From: Archegozetes longisetosus
Lineage: Eukaryota > Arthropoda > Arachnida > Sarcoptiformes > Trhypochthoniidae
DNA length: 64,000 nucleotides
Direction of reading: 5' to 3'
Assembly: GCA_018873245.2 (NCBI GenBank)
Contig: JAEMBT020000007.1
Span: forward strand, 434,001 to 498,000
Shown: positions 10,310-22,307 of the stretch, piece by piece
Layout: each line of letters opens with the position of its first letter
How positions within the stretch are numbered: position 1 is the first letter of the stretch
Position numbers and translations under genes: made by a program
Notes under the pieces: model-generated
The model's input: only the letters and a program-made list of their open reading frames with translations
Databases searched by the model: none
Told to the model about the DNA's origin: nothing

Positions 10310-11363
10310 AAATTTGAATACGTTTTTCAATGTTGTAAAACATATTAAATGTTAATAAGTCATTTTATTTATTTAATTCACTCATTCATTGATTTTCTCT
10401 TATTAAAAACATATTCTCACAAACAATTAATAGTATTATTGGAAAAATTTGTTGCTTTCAATAAGGAATGGATTGACTTATGAGTTTCTCCAAAGCGACT
10501 GGTTGTCACTTTACAATGACTTAGTTTCTTTTAAACCTTCTAAAAACAAGAAGTCATTACCTAATAGAAAGTTTTTATGGGATACAGCCTAACGTTAACG
10601 AAGTAATGATTAGCAGATGCACTCATTCGTGAAATTAGGTTAGGACTAAACTTAAAGGACTTCTAATCACTCCATAGTGAAATTGAGTGAGAAAAAACGT
10701 GGCATCAAATTAATGGAAAATCAATTCAATAGTCTTTATCCGACGTTAAACAACTATCTAAAACCTAAACAATTAGCTTGAGTTAGTTATTTGTTTGCAG
10801 ATCCGTTCACGATTTGAGCTATAACTAAAACAAATTTAAGTTTGATTGACGTTCAACTGTAAAAATAGATAAAATATTCAAAGATATTTAAATATTTTTG
10901 ACACTACTAGAACAGATCCAACAATTCGTTAGGTTTGACTCTTGACGAGAAAATTTGACAAAGATAACTGTTCAAAACTTTAATTGAGACAACTTTAAAC
11001 GTACACATATCTTATAATTGATAATAACATTTTAACAGATTATTATTTACATAATATTAAAGGCGATTAATTCTGAATCACATTTATTCACAACATTTGG
11101 TCAACAGATTTAAAGTTAACAGTTATATAATCTTATGATAATGTTATAATAACTTTCGTTAAATTTATAACAATTTGATTTTTGCATAAATTTTCACATA
11201 AATAAATTTCTTACTCTTCATGGATCTTATTCTTTGTTGAATAGTTACCATTGCATTGAACTCCGTCTTTTTGTCACATAATAGAGAATATTCAATAACT
11301 TTATGACAATCAAGAGTGAACAAAATTCTTCTTATGAATCAAAAATATATGAATCCTAGATAA
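10310..11363. other. Intergenic, no gene seen
   Basis: Very AT-rich sequence with no open frame, splice-flanked block or repeat structure that I could support. Confidence 0.45.
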
Positions 11364-11825
11364 AACTATTCGGCATTGTTCTAAGGTGTGATCTACAACT
11401 ATATCTAAATCCTTAAGTGTGATCTACACAGAATGGGTCAACTATGGAAAGTTACTATTTTAAAATACATGTATAGCTTATTTATGCGAACTGCGATTTT
11501 GCACTTTTGTAATTTTTCTAGAATTTTTTCTAGAATTGATATCCGAACTGTGTTACCTTAATTCTTTTAATTGTAGTGTTGTGTTTTATATTTATCAATA
11601 TACAGTGGGGTTCCATAAGTCTCATTATATTTGTACAGGTTGTTATAGTTTATTTGATTAAATGAATTGCTATAGGGTATTGCTATAGGTTTTAAATGTA
11701 TTGATACTGACGACACGTCACACTAATAATACTCCACTGTATTTTATTTATTTGTATATGTGTAGATCACACTTAAGGGTTTAGATATAGTTGTAGATCA
11801 CACCTTAGAACAATGCCAACTATTC
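11364..11825. mobile_element. 446-bp MITE with 59-bp inverted repeats and 8-bp target duplication
   Basis: Terminal inverted repeats lie at 11372-11430 and 11759-11817. They begin GGCATTGTTCTAAGG and differ at very few positions over 59 bases. The element is flanked on both sides by the 8-base direct repeat AACTATTC (11364-11371 and 11818-11825), a target-site duplication. Each arm contains two short sub-repeats, GTGATCTACA, about 25-30 bases apart. The interior has no coding capacity. The 8-bp duplication fits hAT, P or Merlin superfamilies; the GG terminus is atypical for hAT and would suit Merlin, but the superfamily cannot be settled here. The high similarity of the arms suggests fairly recent movement using enzyme supplied in trans. 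Confidence 0.88.
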
Positions 11826-12055
11826 TATGTTGATTGAAAAATAATGACAAAACTTTAAATTTCCTAAGAATTAGTTATTTGGCACAAACTGAAAGAGTTT
11901 ATGAGATTCTAACTCACTTCTGGGATATTGAGATCTATGACTTTCAGTAAATACGACGTCAATTTCTCACTCCTTGTCCATAAGATTTTAATGAAAAAGT
12001 CATTGAAGCAATTGATCGCATAAACTTTTTCGGCCAAATTGTGAGTAACAACAAG
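11826..12055. other. Short intergenic interval downstream of the anoctamin gene
   Basis: No gene or structured element seen between the MITE and the anoctamin poly(A) signal. Confidence 0.4.
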
Positions 12056-12061
12056 TTTATT
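12056..12061 (-). promoter_or_regulatory. Polyadenylation signal of the anoctamin gene
   Basis: AATAAA on the minus strand, 78 bases past the anoctamin stop codon at 12139. Orientation and distance suit a short 3' UTR. Confidence 0.5.
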
Positions 12062-12138
12062 AATTGTTTCTTAAATAAAATGAAATGTTTCTAACTATGA
12101 GATCATAATTATTGATTAAGAGAACTGAAAGCACAAAA

Positions 12139-15100
12139 TCAAGTGTCATCTAAATTATGTTCGTTATCATCAAAAGTATTAACTTTGAGAACAGTATCGG
12201 AATCAGTCAGTGCCTGTTTAGCTAAATATCTCTCTCTCTTAATTTTGTGTTCAATATTTTTCGGTATATCCGGGACTAATAAATCGATTAGCCGGCAAAT
12301 ACTGAAAACTAAATGTTCAAAAACAACTATAAAAACAAAACGAACGAACATTAGTTTCCAAAAGAATTCAGTTCTGTATCCATTTGAGTCTCGAAATTCT
12401 CGATATCTACAGGTCTGGTTCATGGTATTTGGTGGGGATATGGCTAATGTATAGTTTATATAACCAGATAGTGATGAGTCGTAGTCACTGTTTGATCCAA
12501 ACTCGTAGTGGTATAACACTTTTGGCAAAAAATCTGATGTGAATGCAATTAAAAATGCCTGAAATTGAATAAAAACAAGTTTAGACTCTATTCAAATTTT
12601 GTTATCGTTCACAATCACGTTCTTATATTTGAATTAACTCTTCACTCACGACTTTATTCACTCTCATAAATCAATAGGTCTACTATCGATTATTTAAAAT
12701 TAAACCTTTTCAAACTTAAAATTTTAAAATCTGATACGATGTCAAGAATTGTATTTAAAACATTATCTGATCATTTTGTAAAGCTTGTCTTTAATCACTT
12801 CTCGTTCGGAAAATGTCTGACGTGTGTCTTATAAGTGGAATCCATTGAGTTATTCACTAATATAAATTAATTAAATAATCAAAACTTGTATAATCTGAAT
12901 TCATAACTTATTTGCTAATCAGTGGATAGCCTTAAACTTTGCTGTTTTTAAGCTAAAGTTGAGAAGTTGCAAAATGGCTCAATTATATTGAACTCAATTT
13001 TGAGGTGAATCTAAAATACTAACTACCTGTTACTAATATTTCGATATCAAAAAGTTGAATTAACCTGTCACAAGTGCAAAAAATAGCGAATTCTTAAGCG
13101 CTAAAATTACAAATGCATGGATTCCGTTTTATTTATCGACAGAATAATTAATTTAAGCTAACATTAATGCTCTTCTTTCTGAACCTTAAGGCCTATTCGG
13201 CGACGTATCATAGACTAAAATTGGATAGAGTCAAACGGGTTTGATCACAACTTATTTATTTTGGACTGAACTTTAGCTACTAATTATGCCTCAATTATTT
13301 GAGATAAACAAAATAGTTGATATTTTTTTATTTACAAACAAAATGCCTAAAGTGTGATGATGGTTAAAGTATTCGAACGATTAGCACTAGATTACTAAAA
13401 TTGCTTTTGATTTAATGAACACAAAAGTTGTGATAGCTTCGTATCAATGTTGTTTTCAATTTGAATCTTGTGCTTGAGACTAAAGCACCAAAACGTAAAC
13501 ATCTATATGTACACGTATATGTACACGTATATCTACAGTATATGCATATAAGTTTTGACTTCAGTTAATTATTCGACTAATGGCAAAGTAATATAGAGAT
13601 AATTCTTTGATAAGTCTTATCGCTAAAAGTTTTAACAGTATAAAAACAAAAGTATTACAACATATGAATCATTTACATACTTTACAAATGACTGTTAATG
13701 CAATTCTCATTCATATGAGGCTGCATTGAAGTCAAGTTAAAAGTTTGATTAATTCTAATCTGTTAGTAACCTGAATTGCTTTCAACTTAAAAGTAGTGTC
13801 CAATACTCCTTATACTCATCATTTTAAAAGTAAGGCTCCTCTTCAAAAATATACAGATGAAGTTTCGACTGCGAGAGGAGCCTCTTCTCAATCTCAAAAT
13901 ATCAAAAGGGCTTAATAAGGTATTATGTATTGTATTTAGCGCTTTAGTCATTCAAATTTACTAATTCAATATTTTTTTAAGAGCCTTACGTTTAAGATTA
14001 TCAGTATGAGAAGTATTCAACACTACTTTTAATATGAAAACAATTCAGATTGTTAACAGTTTAGAATTAATCCAACTTTTCATGTTTATCAAACTTTTAG
14101 CTTGACTTCAATACAGTTTGATATGAATGAGAGCATACACTGAAAATGATTTGCATAATATGTAAATGATTCATGTTATGCAGTTCGTCCAAAATAGAAC
14201 TAAACTGAAATGTTGAGTACAAATTTTGTTTAATGTTATACATCGATTGGTGCAAATTATGAATAAAGTTTGAAACAAACAAAATGCAAAGTTGACCTAA
14301 TCGTCATGTTTCAAATAAAACAAGTCTAGTATTAAAATGGTCTTCTCAATAAAAGACAGCTTTCATTTATTGAATTTATTTGTGAACCAATTGTTGTAAT
14401 GAGGTTAGAGAACAATTTTCTGATCAATTTAGTAAAAAAGACGAACGAATGAGACAATTATTGACACATTTTGAGCATACGTTACGGATAATTTAATTTC
14501 CATTTCTGAACACTATTTTTTTAAACCTATATTAGATTGATAAAAGTTGATTTCATAAATCAAATTTCAATAATTGATTTTACCTGTGATTAAAATATCA
14601 AAAAATAAAAGCTTTATCTCAGTTTAGTTTTATTTCTGACGGACTTTAGTTTTATGCTATGAAAACTTTTGGCTCTAAGACTTGTCAAAGACTTATCTCT
14701 AGATTACTTTGCCATTAGATAAGAGTTGAATAATTTATTGAAATGAAGCCTCGTTTTGGTGTTTTAGTCTTGGACATAAGAGTGACGTTCAAATAAAATA
14801 TTCAATTAGTCAACGAACTAAATGACTAAAACTCAACATTGAATATCAAGTTTTCGGTTTAAGTTTATTGAGAAGCCTTTTCACATTTTGACAAGAGCAA
14901 GTCAAAGCTTCATATGTTAACTTATAAATTAGAGGTCTCGTTACCATAAGAAATAACAAGAAACGAGAATATGAGATACAAAAAATAAATCGTTAATACT
15001 TCTTAAGACATGACAAAAAAATTTGAATTTCGAAGTAAATAATTTATTCTTACATTACTTATAACAGCGATATGTGAAAGAAAGTTAAGAATTGAGAACC

Positions 15101-18100
15101 AGATCCCAATATTATTAGCTCTTTCTGGTATTGGTCTTCTTGTGTGACAAACCAATTTGTGTGCGTCGAGTCTTATTTCAAACCAGTTATTGATTAAAGC
15201 GAAAAACGGGGCCAAAGGAAAAGCAGCCACGAATATAGTTATGAAACCGAACTGAAGAATCATTTCCAGATATTCTTCGAACAATCCTTCGTAAGGTATT
15301 AAATGAAAGTCTTGTTCCCAACGAGTCAATCGGCGATTACTGGTCTCGATATTAGTTTGTTTCCTGTGATACCACGACTGAAGTTTTGGAATAAGTATTT
15401 CTCTGGCATTGTTTATAACTTGTTTGCCGATCATAATAATAGCTAACTGTTGTGTTAGTTCCATAAGACATCCATAATTACTGCACTATTAAATAGTTTG
15501 AAAATTTTATAAGACTATTTTTCTAAAAATGTAATTACAAATCTTGAAACAAAAGTTTCAAACTTTCAAACAGAGACTATTTTTTGGATAACTAGAGAGT
15601 AATAAAAGATGACAAAAATAATTGTCTTTTAGAGTACAAGGTAAATATAGCCTAAGAATAAAGCTTTTAAGCGAAATACAAGCCAAGCATGTATTGAAAA
15701 GATAAGATGAAGACGTATTGAGTTTTTAGACACATACTTTGTGTACCTGAAACAAGGTTTTATTAGATCTTCAATAGTTTGAGATCCATCACAAATAAAG
15801 CTTTCAGTAAAAAGTTATTAAATTGACATAAGAAATTGCTTCTCTTTTCTTATTTGTCTTTGTTCGTGGGAAAAACCAATACCAAAGAACTGCAGAAAAG
15901 CATTTAGAAATTTTCTTTTCGCATAGAGTTCACTAAAACCTAAACTCATCTGATATAACGAGAGTTTGCACTTATATTACTGGATCGATAAGTATGAGAG
16001 AGGTATGAAATGCAAAATGATTGCCTTTCGCTTTCAACCGCATAGCTTATTTTGGGCAAAATAAATTGTTCTTAGGCAAGTTAATACTCGATTCCTTATT
16101 TTAAAATTATTTTCCAAGTCATAAGGCTTAAAACTCACTTCTTCATTTCTGAGACCCAATAGTTTATTGTAATTTCCTGGTCTGCCGGCAAATCTTCCCT
16201 TAAAAAATGCGATATAAAATATTGATGAATAAAAATTGCAAAACTGGAATATAAACACTTTGAACGCCAATTGATTATCAAATTCGGATTGTGTTCTGTG
16301 CATTTCTATAACAAATTAGATACGGAAACCGTTACTTTAAATATCTTTCAATAAACTTGTGATCAATAGGTCAAAGAAAACACTAATTACCCCACTCTGT
16401 AAGCCTATACGCCAACTTCTCATAAACTCTGCCGACAATCATTATTAATATCAAATTAACAAAAGCTCCGCTCGAAGTGGCGATCAGTGACGCGATTGGT
16501 CTCATTTGTTGAGATTGGAATGATTGCAATGAGACCAATATTATGCGATAAATTATAACGGCTAACATGAATATGAACACCAAAACTAGCTGTGTGTATA
16601 AGAAAAGAAATCAATCGGATCTCAAGCATTCATTTATTATGATTAATTTAATTAGAAGTTACCATTAATGCTATCGTCATATATCCGGCAGTCATTCGCA
16701 AGCATCTAATCTTATGCGGAAATGTCGGCTCTTTATTGCCAGTTATTGGATTTCTCTCCAGATATGGAGCTCTAGCACTGAAGTGAGGCCGTGGTCTCTG
16801 AAGATCACAATATTTAAATATATATTAAATATTTTGTCCTCTTTTCAAATCCAAAAATTTTCTAAACATACGAGTAGTAACACAGATATTATAGCAATAG
16901 AATTCGAAATTTCAGATACTTCATACTCAAGAGTATGGTAGAAAGCATTTACATGTTGAATGATTTTTTGCCTAAAAACCTGTTTCAAAAGATAGATTTA
17001 CCTCTTCTTCGTCAAAATCAATGCAATCCCAATGATGTGCAAGTGATGCACTCTTACGTTTCCAATACTCTAGAAATGCTACCGCTATTTCACACAAATT
17101 AAATCAAATTAATCGTCAATTTGTTTCTTCAATTTTGTAGCTAATTATGTAATGTTACCCCAGAATGATATGAAAACAGCGTAGAAAACAGTTCCCGAAT
17201 GATCGAACATGACTGATAGCTTTGAGAAGAGGCATATCTCACTTAAGTGCCAGTACTGACAGCCCTGTGCCTCATCACAAGTCGGACACATCAAGTATTT
17301 ATCACCGCTCGTACATATTTCTGATCTGTTAATTAAACGAATCATTCTTAATATAGAAACTATTTTGAGACTAAACACGTTTGTATTCTAGGAGAAAATT
17401 TAATATCTCAATAATTTAGATCTTTTGTCATTTGATTGAACTTTGATCTTGAGCGAGAACCGTTTGTGAGATTAACTCGGATTTTATAAGATATTTGTGT
17501 TAATTATTTAGGAAAAATTGCATAAATTTTATCATTTAATATTAGCGAACATCTGAAACGTTAAAATGTTGAATGGTATTTCACTGAATTAGCCCTAGAA
17601 TGGACTTACGATGGAATGTCATTATTAATACTGAATAATCCATAGAAGAATACCAAAATACCAACTACTGCTGCTGGAACTAACCATCCGGTGTAAAATC
17701 CTAATAAGAATTTTGAATATTTAGGAGGCGATAAGATATTTTGAATACTTTAGAATTTTGAGAATTCATACCAAGCCATGCAAAATAAATAGCGATTTTT
17801 TCTCCAAAATAATCTCTTATGTGATCCAATGGTTGGTATTTATACCATTTGCACCATTGGGCCCAGTAGTAGTATAATATTTGTCTTTTATTATAATGTT
17901 GCGGCTCTATATTGTTTTTGGTATCGAAAATGGACCCTAAATTAAATTAAACATATGTTAAATATTCATAAAAACTGGATTTAAATACTTCTGAGTTTAA
18001 AATTTTGCTTCAGAGTTACGAAAACTTTCTCCTCACAAACAATAGTAATAGGGATCACACACCTTATGCTTTTATATGAGATCAATTGCATTTTATAAGG

Positions 18101-21100
18101 ATTTTGTGCACAAAATTCAATTTATATTACTCTGTGAACATTTTTATCAATACTTGTTATTTTTCTTATCCTGACAAAAGATTGAGCTATTAATTCCCAT
18201 AGAAATTCAATAAAATTTTCCAGAACAGGATTTAGAATTTTGAAAAATCAAGCTATAGAGTATGTTGAAACATAAGTCAATAGATCTTATTCTTTATAAG
18301 ATGTACCAAATAGCTTTGGTTTTCATCAAATCAAACAAGAGTATTGTCCAACACCTCTAAGGATTTTCGGTATAAAGCTAAGAAAGCGTGAAAACAATCT
18401 TTTCATATGAAAATGTATAACTTATTTGAATGATAAAATCTCTTTTCTATGTATTCATCAATGTCTTCGTGAACATAAGAAATATAACGCGCTTCTCAAA
18501 ATTTAATTCTTTCCTTAGCATTCGAAATGGATGAATGAAGATAACTATTCTTTTTATGTGTTTTATTCAATAAATCATAAGAAGATTTGGGCATAAAATA
18601 ATAAAAATGTATAATACTTTCCGCAAGAGGTTCTCTTATATAGGTCTGAATGAAATTAGCGAACATATTCTGCCTGAATCTCACTTTACAGGTAAGCAGA
18701 AATTAGGTAGTAATAAATATTGATTGTTCCCAAAAATATGATTTCAGTAGAGTATGTAAGGTATGTAAGTCATTAAATAAAGGCTTACATCGTGTAACGG
18801 AAACGAAGCAGTGAATATCTCTTCTTCGATGAGACGATCGATACCTATTTGCGCTAAACTTCTTTTACCAAAGGGTGCAGTTTGTAGTATTTCGTGAACG
18901 ATACGAATCCGTTGAGTTGTAGTGAAGTAATTGTCGGGATCATCACTGCCTGCAGTTCAACGTAATTATAAGAATTAGTAGACTAAAAGTTCGAGCGAGT
19001 GTCTGATGACCTGAGGCACATCCTATTTCGTTACTTTGTTTTGAGTGAGTAAAAGCTCAATCAAAACATGCTTTAGTCAAATCTAAACGAATCTTATTTG
19101 TCAGTTCTCCAGCTTTACAAATATTCAAATGCTTTCAATTAGTTTATTTTATTCAATTTGACTCAATTCTCAGTATTTTATGTTATATTAGATTGTACTG
19201 AAAGTGAAGACTACAATTTTTTCTTTAATGCAAAATTTTTACGAATAAATGAATTTGAAAACTTGATTGTAACTCTTCACTTTAAAACCAACAAAAGCTA
19301 ATGAGTCAATAAATACTTTGAAAAGATTTAGTGAAAAGTCACTCATAAAAACTACTTTTTAATAACATCGAAATCAATTATTGCAGTCGTTCAATGCTTT
19401 CAATATTGACTTCAAAGTTTTAAGTGAAAAAATTCAATTGAAAAACTAAAGCTTAAAAACTTTCATTTCAATTAAAGATATAAAGATAACTCTGAAGTGA
19501 AGAGCTTATTTCCAAAAGGGCTTAAGTGCCTAATTTATAAGGTCTGTTACTTCGAGCGCCCACTATGATCTTTACGGGACTTATAATATAGACACTTAAG
19601 CCCTTTTGGAAATAAGCTGTTCAAATAGAGGACCTCTTAAACTAAAATAACCACAGAATTGTACAAATCCTAATTGAATACCGAGAAATGACTGATTTTT
19701 TCCTATTAGACATATAAGAAACTAAAACCAAAATCTCGACTATCATTAAATTGATTGCAATAGTGTTTCTGAGTCACGTATCGATAAGAATGGTTTCAAT
19801 TATAGAGATATCTATACCTAGAAATCTATCCAACTTGGACTTCTTGAAAGGACAGGTATAATAATCAAGAGGTTTATTTGGAACAAATTCGTACATCGGG
19901 TTCGATAACCGAGTCCAGCTAAACAGCTGATCCGACCAGTTGTCTGATGGATTCGGTAGTGACTGAAGTGGCGCGCGAAGACTCAATTGTTCGGCATAAT
20001 TACATAAAACATTGAAAGGCGCGCATAACTTAACAAAATGAACAAATTTGTCGCCACTATATTTATCAATCGATGTCGGTTTTAGCGGCACTATTTCTTC
20101 CTCCATTTCTAGGCCATAAGTCCTTAAGTTTGTTAGATATTTGTCTCGATATGAGTCAAATTTTCCATTTCGAGTTTTAGTACATTCTTCAAACACTAAA
20201 ACGTAATCTGTTTCGAGAAATGAATCAATAGAATAAAAAAGATAATTGTGTTTTACTTTATATTTAATTAGATATCGATCTGAACAAAACTAATGTGAGA
20301 CAACGCATTTCAAATGGTTTCTATAGAAGCTTTTTATCAAACGATAAATAAATTAAAGAAAATGATCAAGTTTTAAAATGATAGTCCTCTAGAGTTGCTC
20401 TAATGGTTTAAGCCATCATTTTTATTAAATAAACCGTTTTCAACTAAAATTCATTTCTAATAAAATTGAGTGCATGAAGAATTTGTTCAATTTTCAGTAA
20501 TAGAATATTTTGAAATTTGCTATGAAAATGCAATTTTAGAAAAAGGGACTCAGATGTCATCGATTAATAGAATACTTAAAAGTATATTTAAAGCGTTAAC
20601 TTAGCGCAAAACGCTTCAGATCTAGAGCTAAAAATTGACAGTTAATTAAGGCTATTTTAAGCGAAGCGAGCATTAAATTGTTAAATTTTTGATTTCTTAT
20701 TTCGTTGTTCGCTAACTTTAGTTTAAAATTTGTGAATTGCTCAGTTTTACTAGACATAATCAAATGATTAAATGTTTGTGCACATTGGAATGACCAATAA
20801 ATTGAATTATGAGCCATAATGTCATTTTGATGTAAATTGTCATTTTCTTAGGAGAAAAGGACAAATGCGTAATGAATGAGGTAATTTCAGCCAAAACACA
20901 ATATTTACCAATTTTTCTTTTTCCATCTCTAAATTTTGTACTATTTTCAATGAAATCATTGGACGCGGAGCTAGCCAATTGTTCCTCATTGTTGTCACTC
21001 TCGCTCGAGTCAGCTTCTTTCTAGAATTGATGATAAATACGAAATTTGTTCAATTTTTAAAGGTTAGAACATTTTTTGTTTATCAAAATAAACCGAGGAT

Positions 21101-22307
21101 TTCCTCCTCACTCTTGCTATTCTTGAGAAGCATTTATTTTTTGAGTCAACAACAGAATACTTTTTCTTTTATAGAGCTTAGGATCGCGTCAGATCCTAAA
21201 CAAGATAAAACCAATTAATGATTCTCTCGCTTTCTTAGATTAGCCAAAATTATGACTTAAGAAACTGCTTCAATTAATTCATGAATTAGTGTTCAGGAAT
21301 GAATAATATAAGATTTTTGTGGATCTTCTAAAGCTTCTATTTTTGATCATAAATTGAGTCTAAATTTTTTCTAACAAATCTTATAATAACTTCATAACAT
21401 AATCGTGTTCTTTAATCAAAATGTTGCGAGTCGTCGTTTCATAAACAGTAAAATAGAAGAATAGAACTTATAAGGGTTCAATAGATTATAGAGAGGAAAG
21501 TTGAATTTCAAATGAAGCTTATATGCGAAGAGTTTTCAGCAGTAAAATCAGTGCTTATTCTTGGATTCGTGTTTCACCAAAGTTCTAAGTTTGGCTAAAA
21601 CTCAAACAAAGGTACACAAAAGAACAAAAATTCGAGTACACTGTAGATTTTTCAGATTATCTTTTTCGTAATCACACGGAAAAAAGTTTGACTTAAGGCT
21701 TACTTCATTTGTTGTTTCGCACTTGAATTGAAAAAAACTAACAACTATTTGAGTCATACCGTTTAATAGAGTATGGCTCACATTCTTATTTATTGAATAA
21801 TTTAAATTATTCAAAATTACATAAACTAGAATATGCTGCGACTTGATCTTTAATAAAAAAATTGTGACACTAAAGCAGAATAGGGAAGATAAAGCCGCAC
21901 TTCAAATGATTGATTAGATTGCAAGAAATGACAAAAGCGTCAGTTCTTACTAACATTGCACACAACATTAAAGGAAAATTCATTTGAGTAGTAAAATATC
22001 ATTAATGATAAGCTTAGTTTGGAAACTGATACTGAAAAATGCTTTTCAGATTGGTTTCAAAATTAATGACTGATCCTAACAAAAAAATTTGCCATTCAAA
22101 GTGAGTTAATTATTAAGCAGTAACTGTATTATTCAGAAATTGAAGAAAAAGCCTTTTAAGAATTCTTCAAAAAAGCGTGAGTAATATAAAACTTACATTT
22201 TTCGGTAGCATAACCTGTGATTCTGCATCGCACGAAGATATTGATCCATAAGAATGCGAACCTTTCCCATTGAGCTCATACTTTTCGACGTATCGACCCA
22301 ATGGCAT
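12139..22307 (-). CDS. ANO7: Anoctamin (TMEM16 family), ANO7-like, 13 coding exons
   Basis: Coding exons: 22307-22197, 21020-20909, 20207-19818, 18949-18789, 17936-17772, 17700-17610, 17325-17159, 17084-17002, 16797-16663, 16589-16391, 16305-16139, 15485-15054 and 12558-12139; about 877 residues. The cytosolic N-terminus carries [16 protein letters not shown] and [16 protein letters not shown]. The ten-helix membrane part includes [19 protein letters not shown]...[17 protein letters not shown] and [13 protein letters not shown]. Exon 12 holds the whole Ca2+ site: INNARE (Asn, Glu), EEYLE (two Glu) and EIRLD (Glu, Asp), equivalent to N650, E654, E702, E705, E734 and D738 of TMEM16A. The C-terminus ([11 protein letters not shown]...YLAKQAL) resembles ANO7 more than other paralogues. 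Anoctamins are dimeric Ca2+-activated chloride channels or lipid scramblases of the plasma membrane or endomembranes; which activity applies is unknown. Oddity: exon 4 ends at codon phase 0 (LHD) but exon 5 opens with two bases of a codon (GG, needing GGG), so the coding sum is 2633 nt, one base short. Confidence 0.93.
13466..14778. repeat. Large diverged inverted repeat in the last anoctamin intron
   Basis: The left arm (about 13466-13840) is matched in reverse complement by the right arm (about 13981-14778). Shared blocks include TAATGGCAAAGTAAT (13579 against 14700-14715), ATGAATCATTTACATA, TTGAAGTCAAG and AAAAGTAGTGT. I estimate identity by eye at around 80 percent. The right arm carries about 450 additional bases (roughly 14190-14650), and the left arm has a private insertion containing a tandem ATATGTACACGT repeat (about 13505-13531). 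The 140-base centre contains GGCTCCTCTT and its complement. No coding sequence is seen. It may be a foldback element or two opposed copies of one transposon; ends are approximate. Confidence 0.65.
19498..19623. mobile_element. 126-bp near-perfect hairpin, probable tiny MITE in an intron
   Basis: Within the intron between anoctamin exons 3 and 4, the 26-base arms 19503-19528 and 19593-19618 (starting AGCTTATTTCCAAAAGGGC) are exact reverse complements. The match extends about four more bases outward with one mismatch. The 64-base loop also contains partly complementary TAATTTATAAG / TTATAATATA segments. No clear target duplication was found. It is non-coding and transcribed only as part of the anoctamin pre-mRNA. 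Confidence 0.7.

Noticed and set aside
12143-12454. 103-codon plus-strand open frame
   Set aside because: Antisense shadow of the last anoctamin exon.
18496-18684. 62-codon minus-strand frame in anoctamin intron 4
   Set aside because: I considered it as the exon that would fix the one-base deficit between exons 4 and 5, but it has no anoctamin similarity and no suitable splice sites at both ends.
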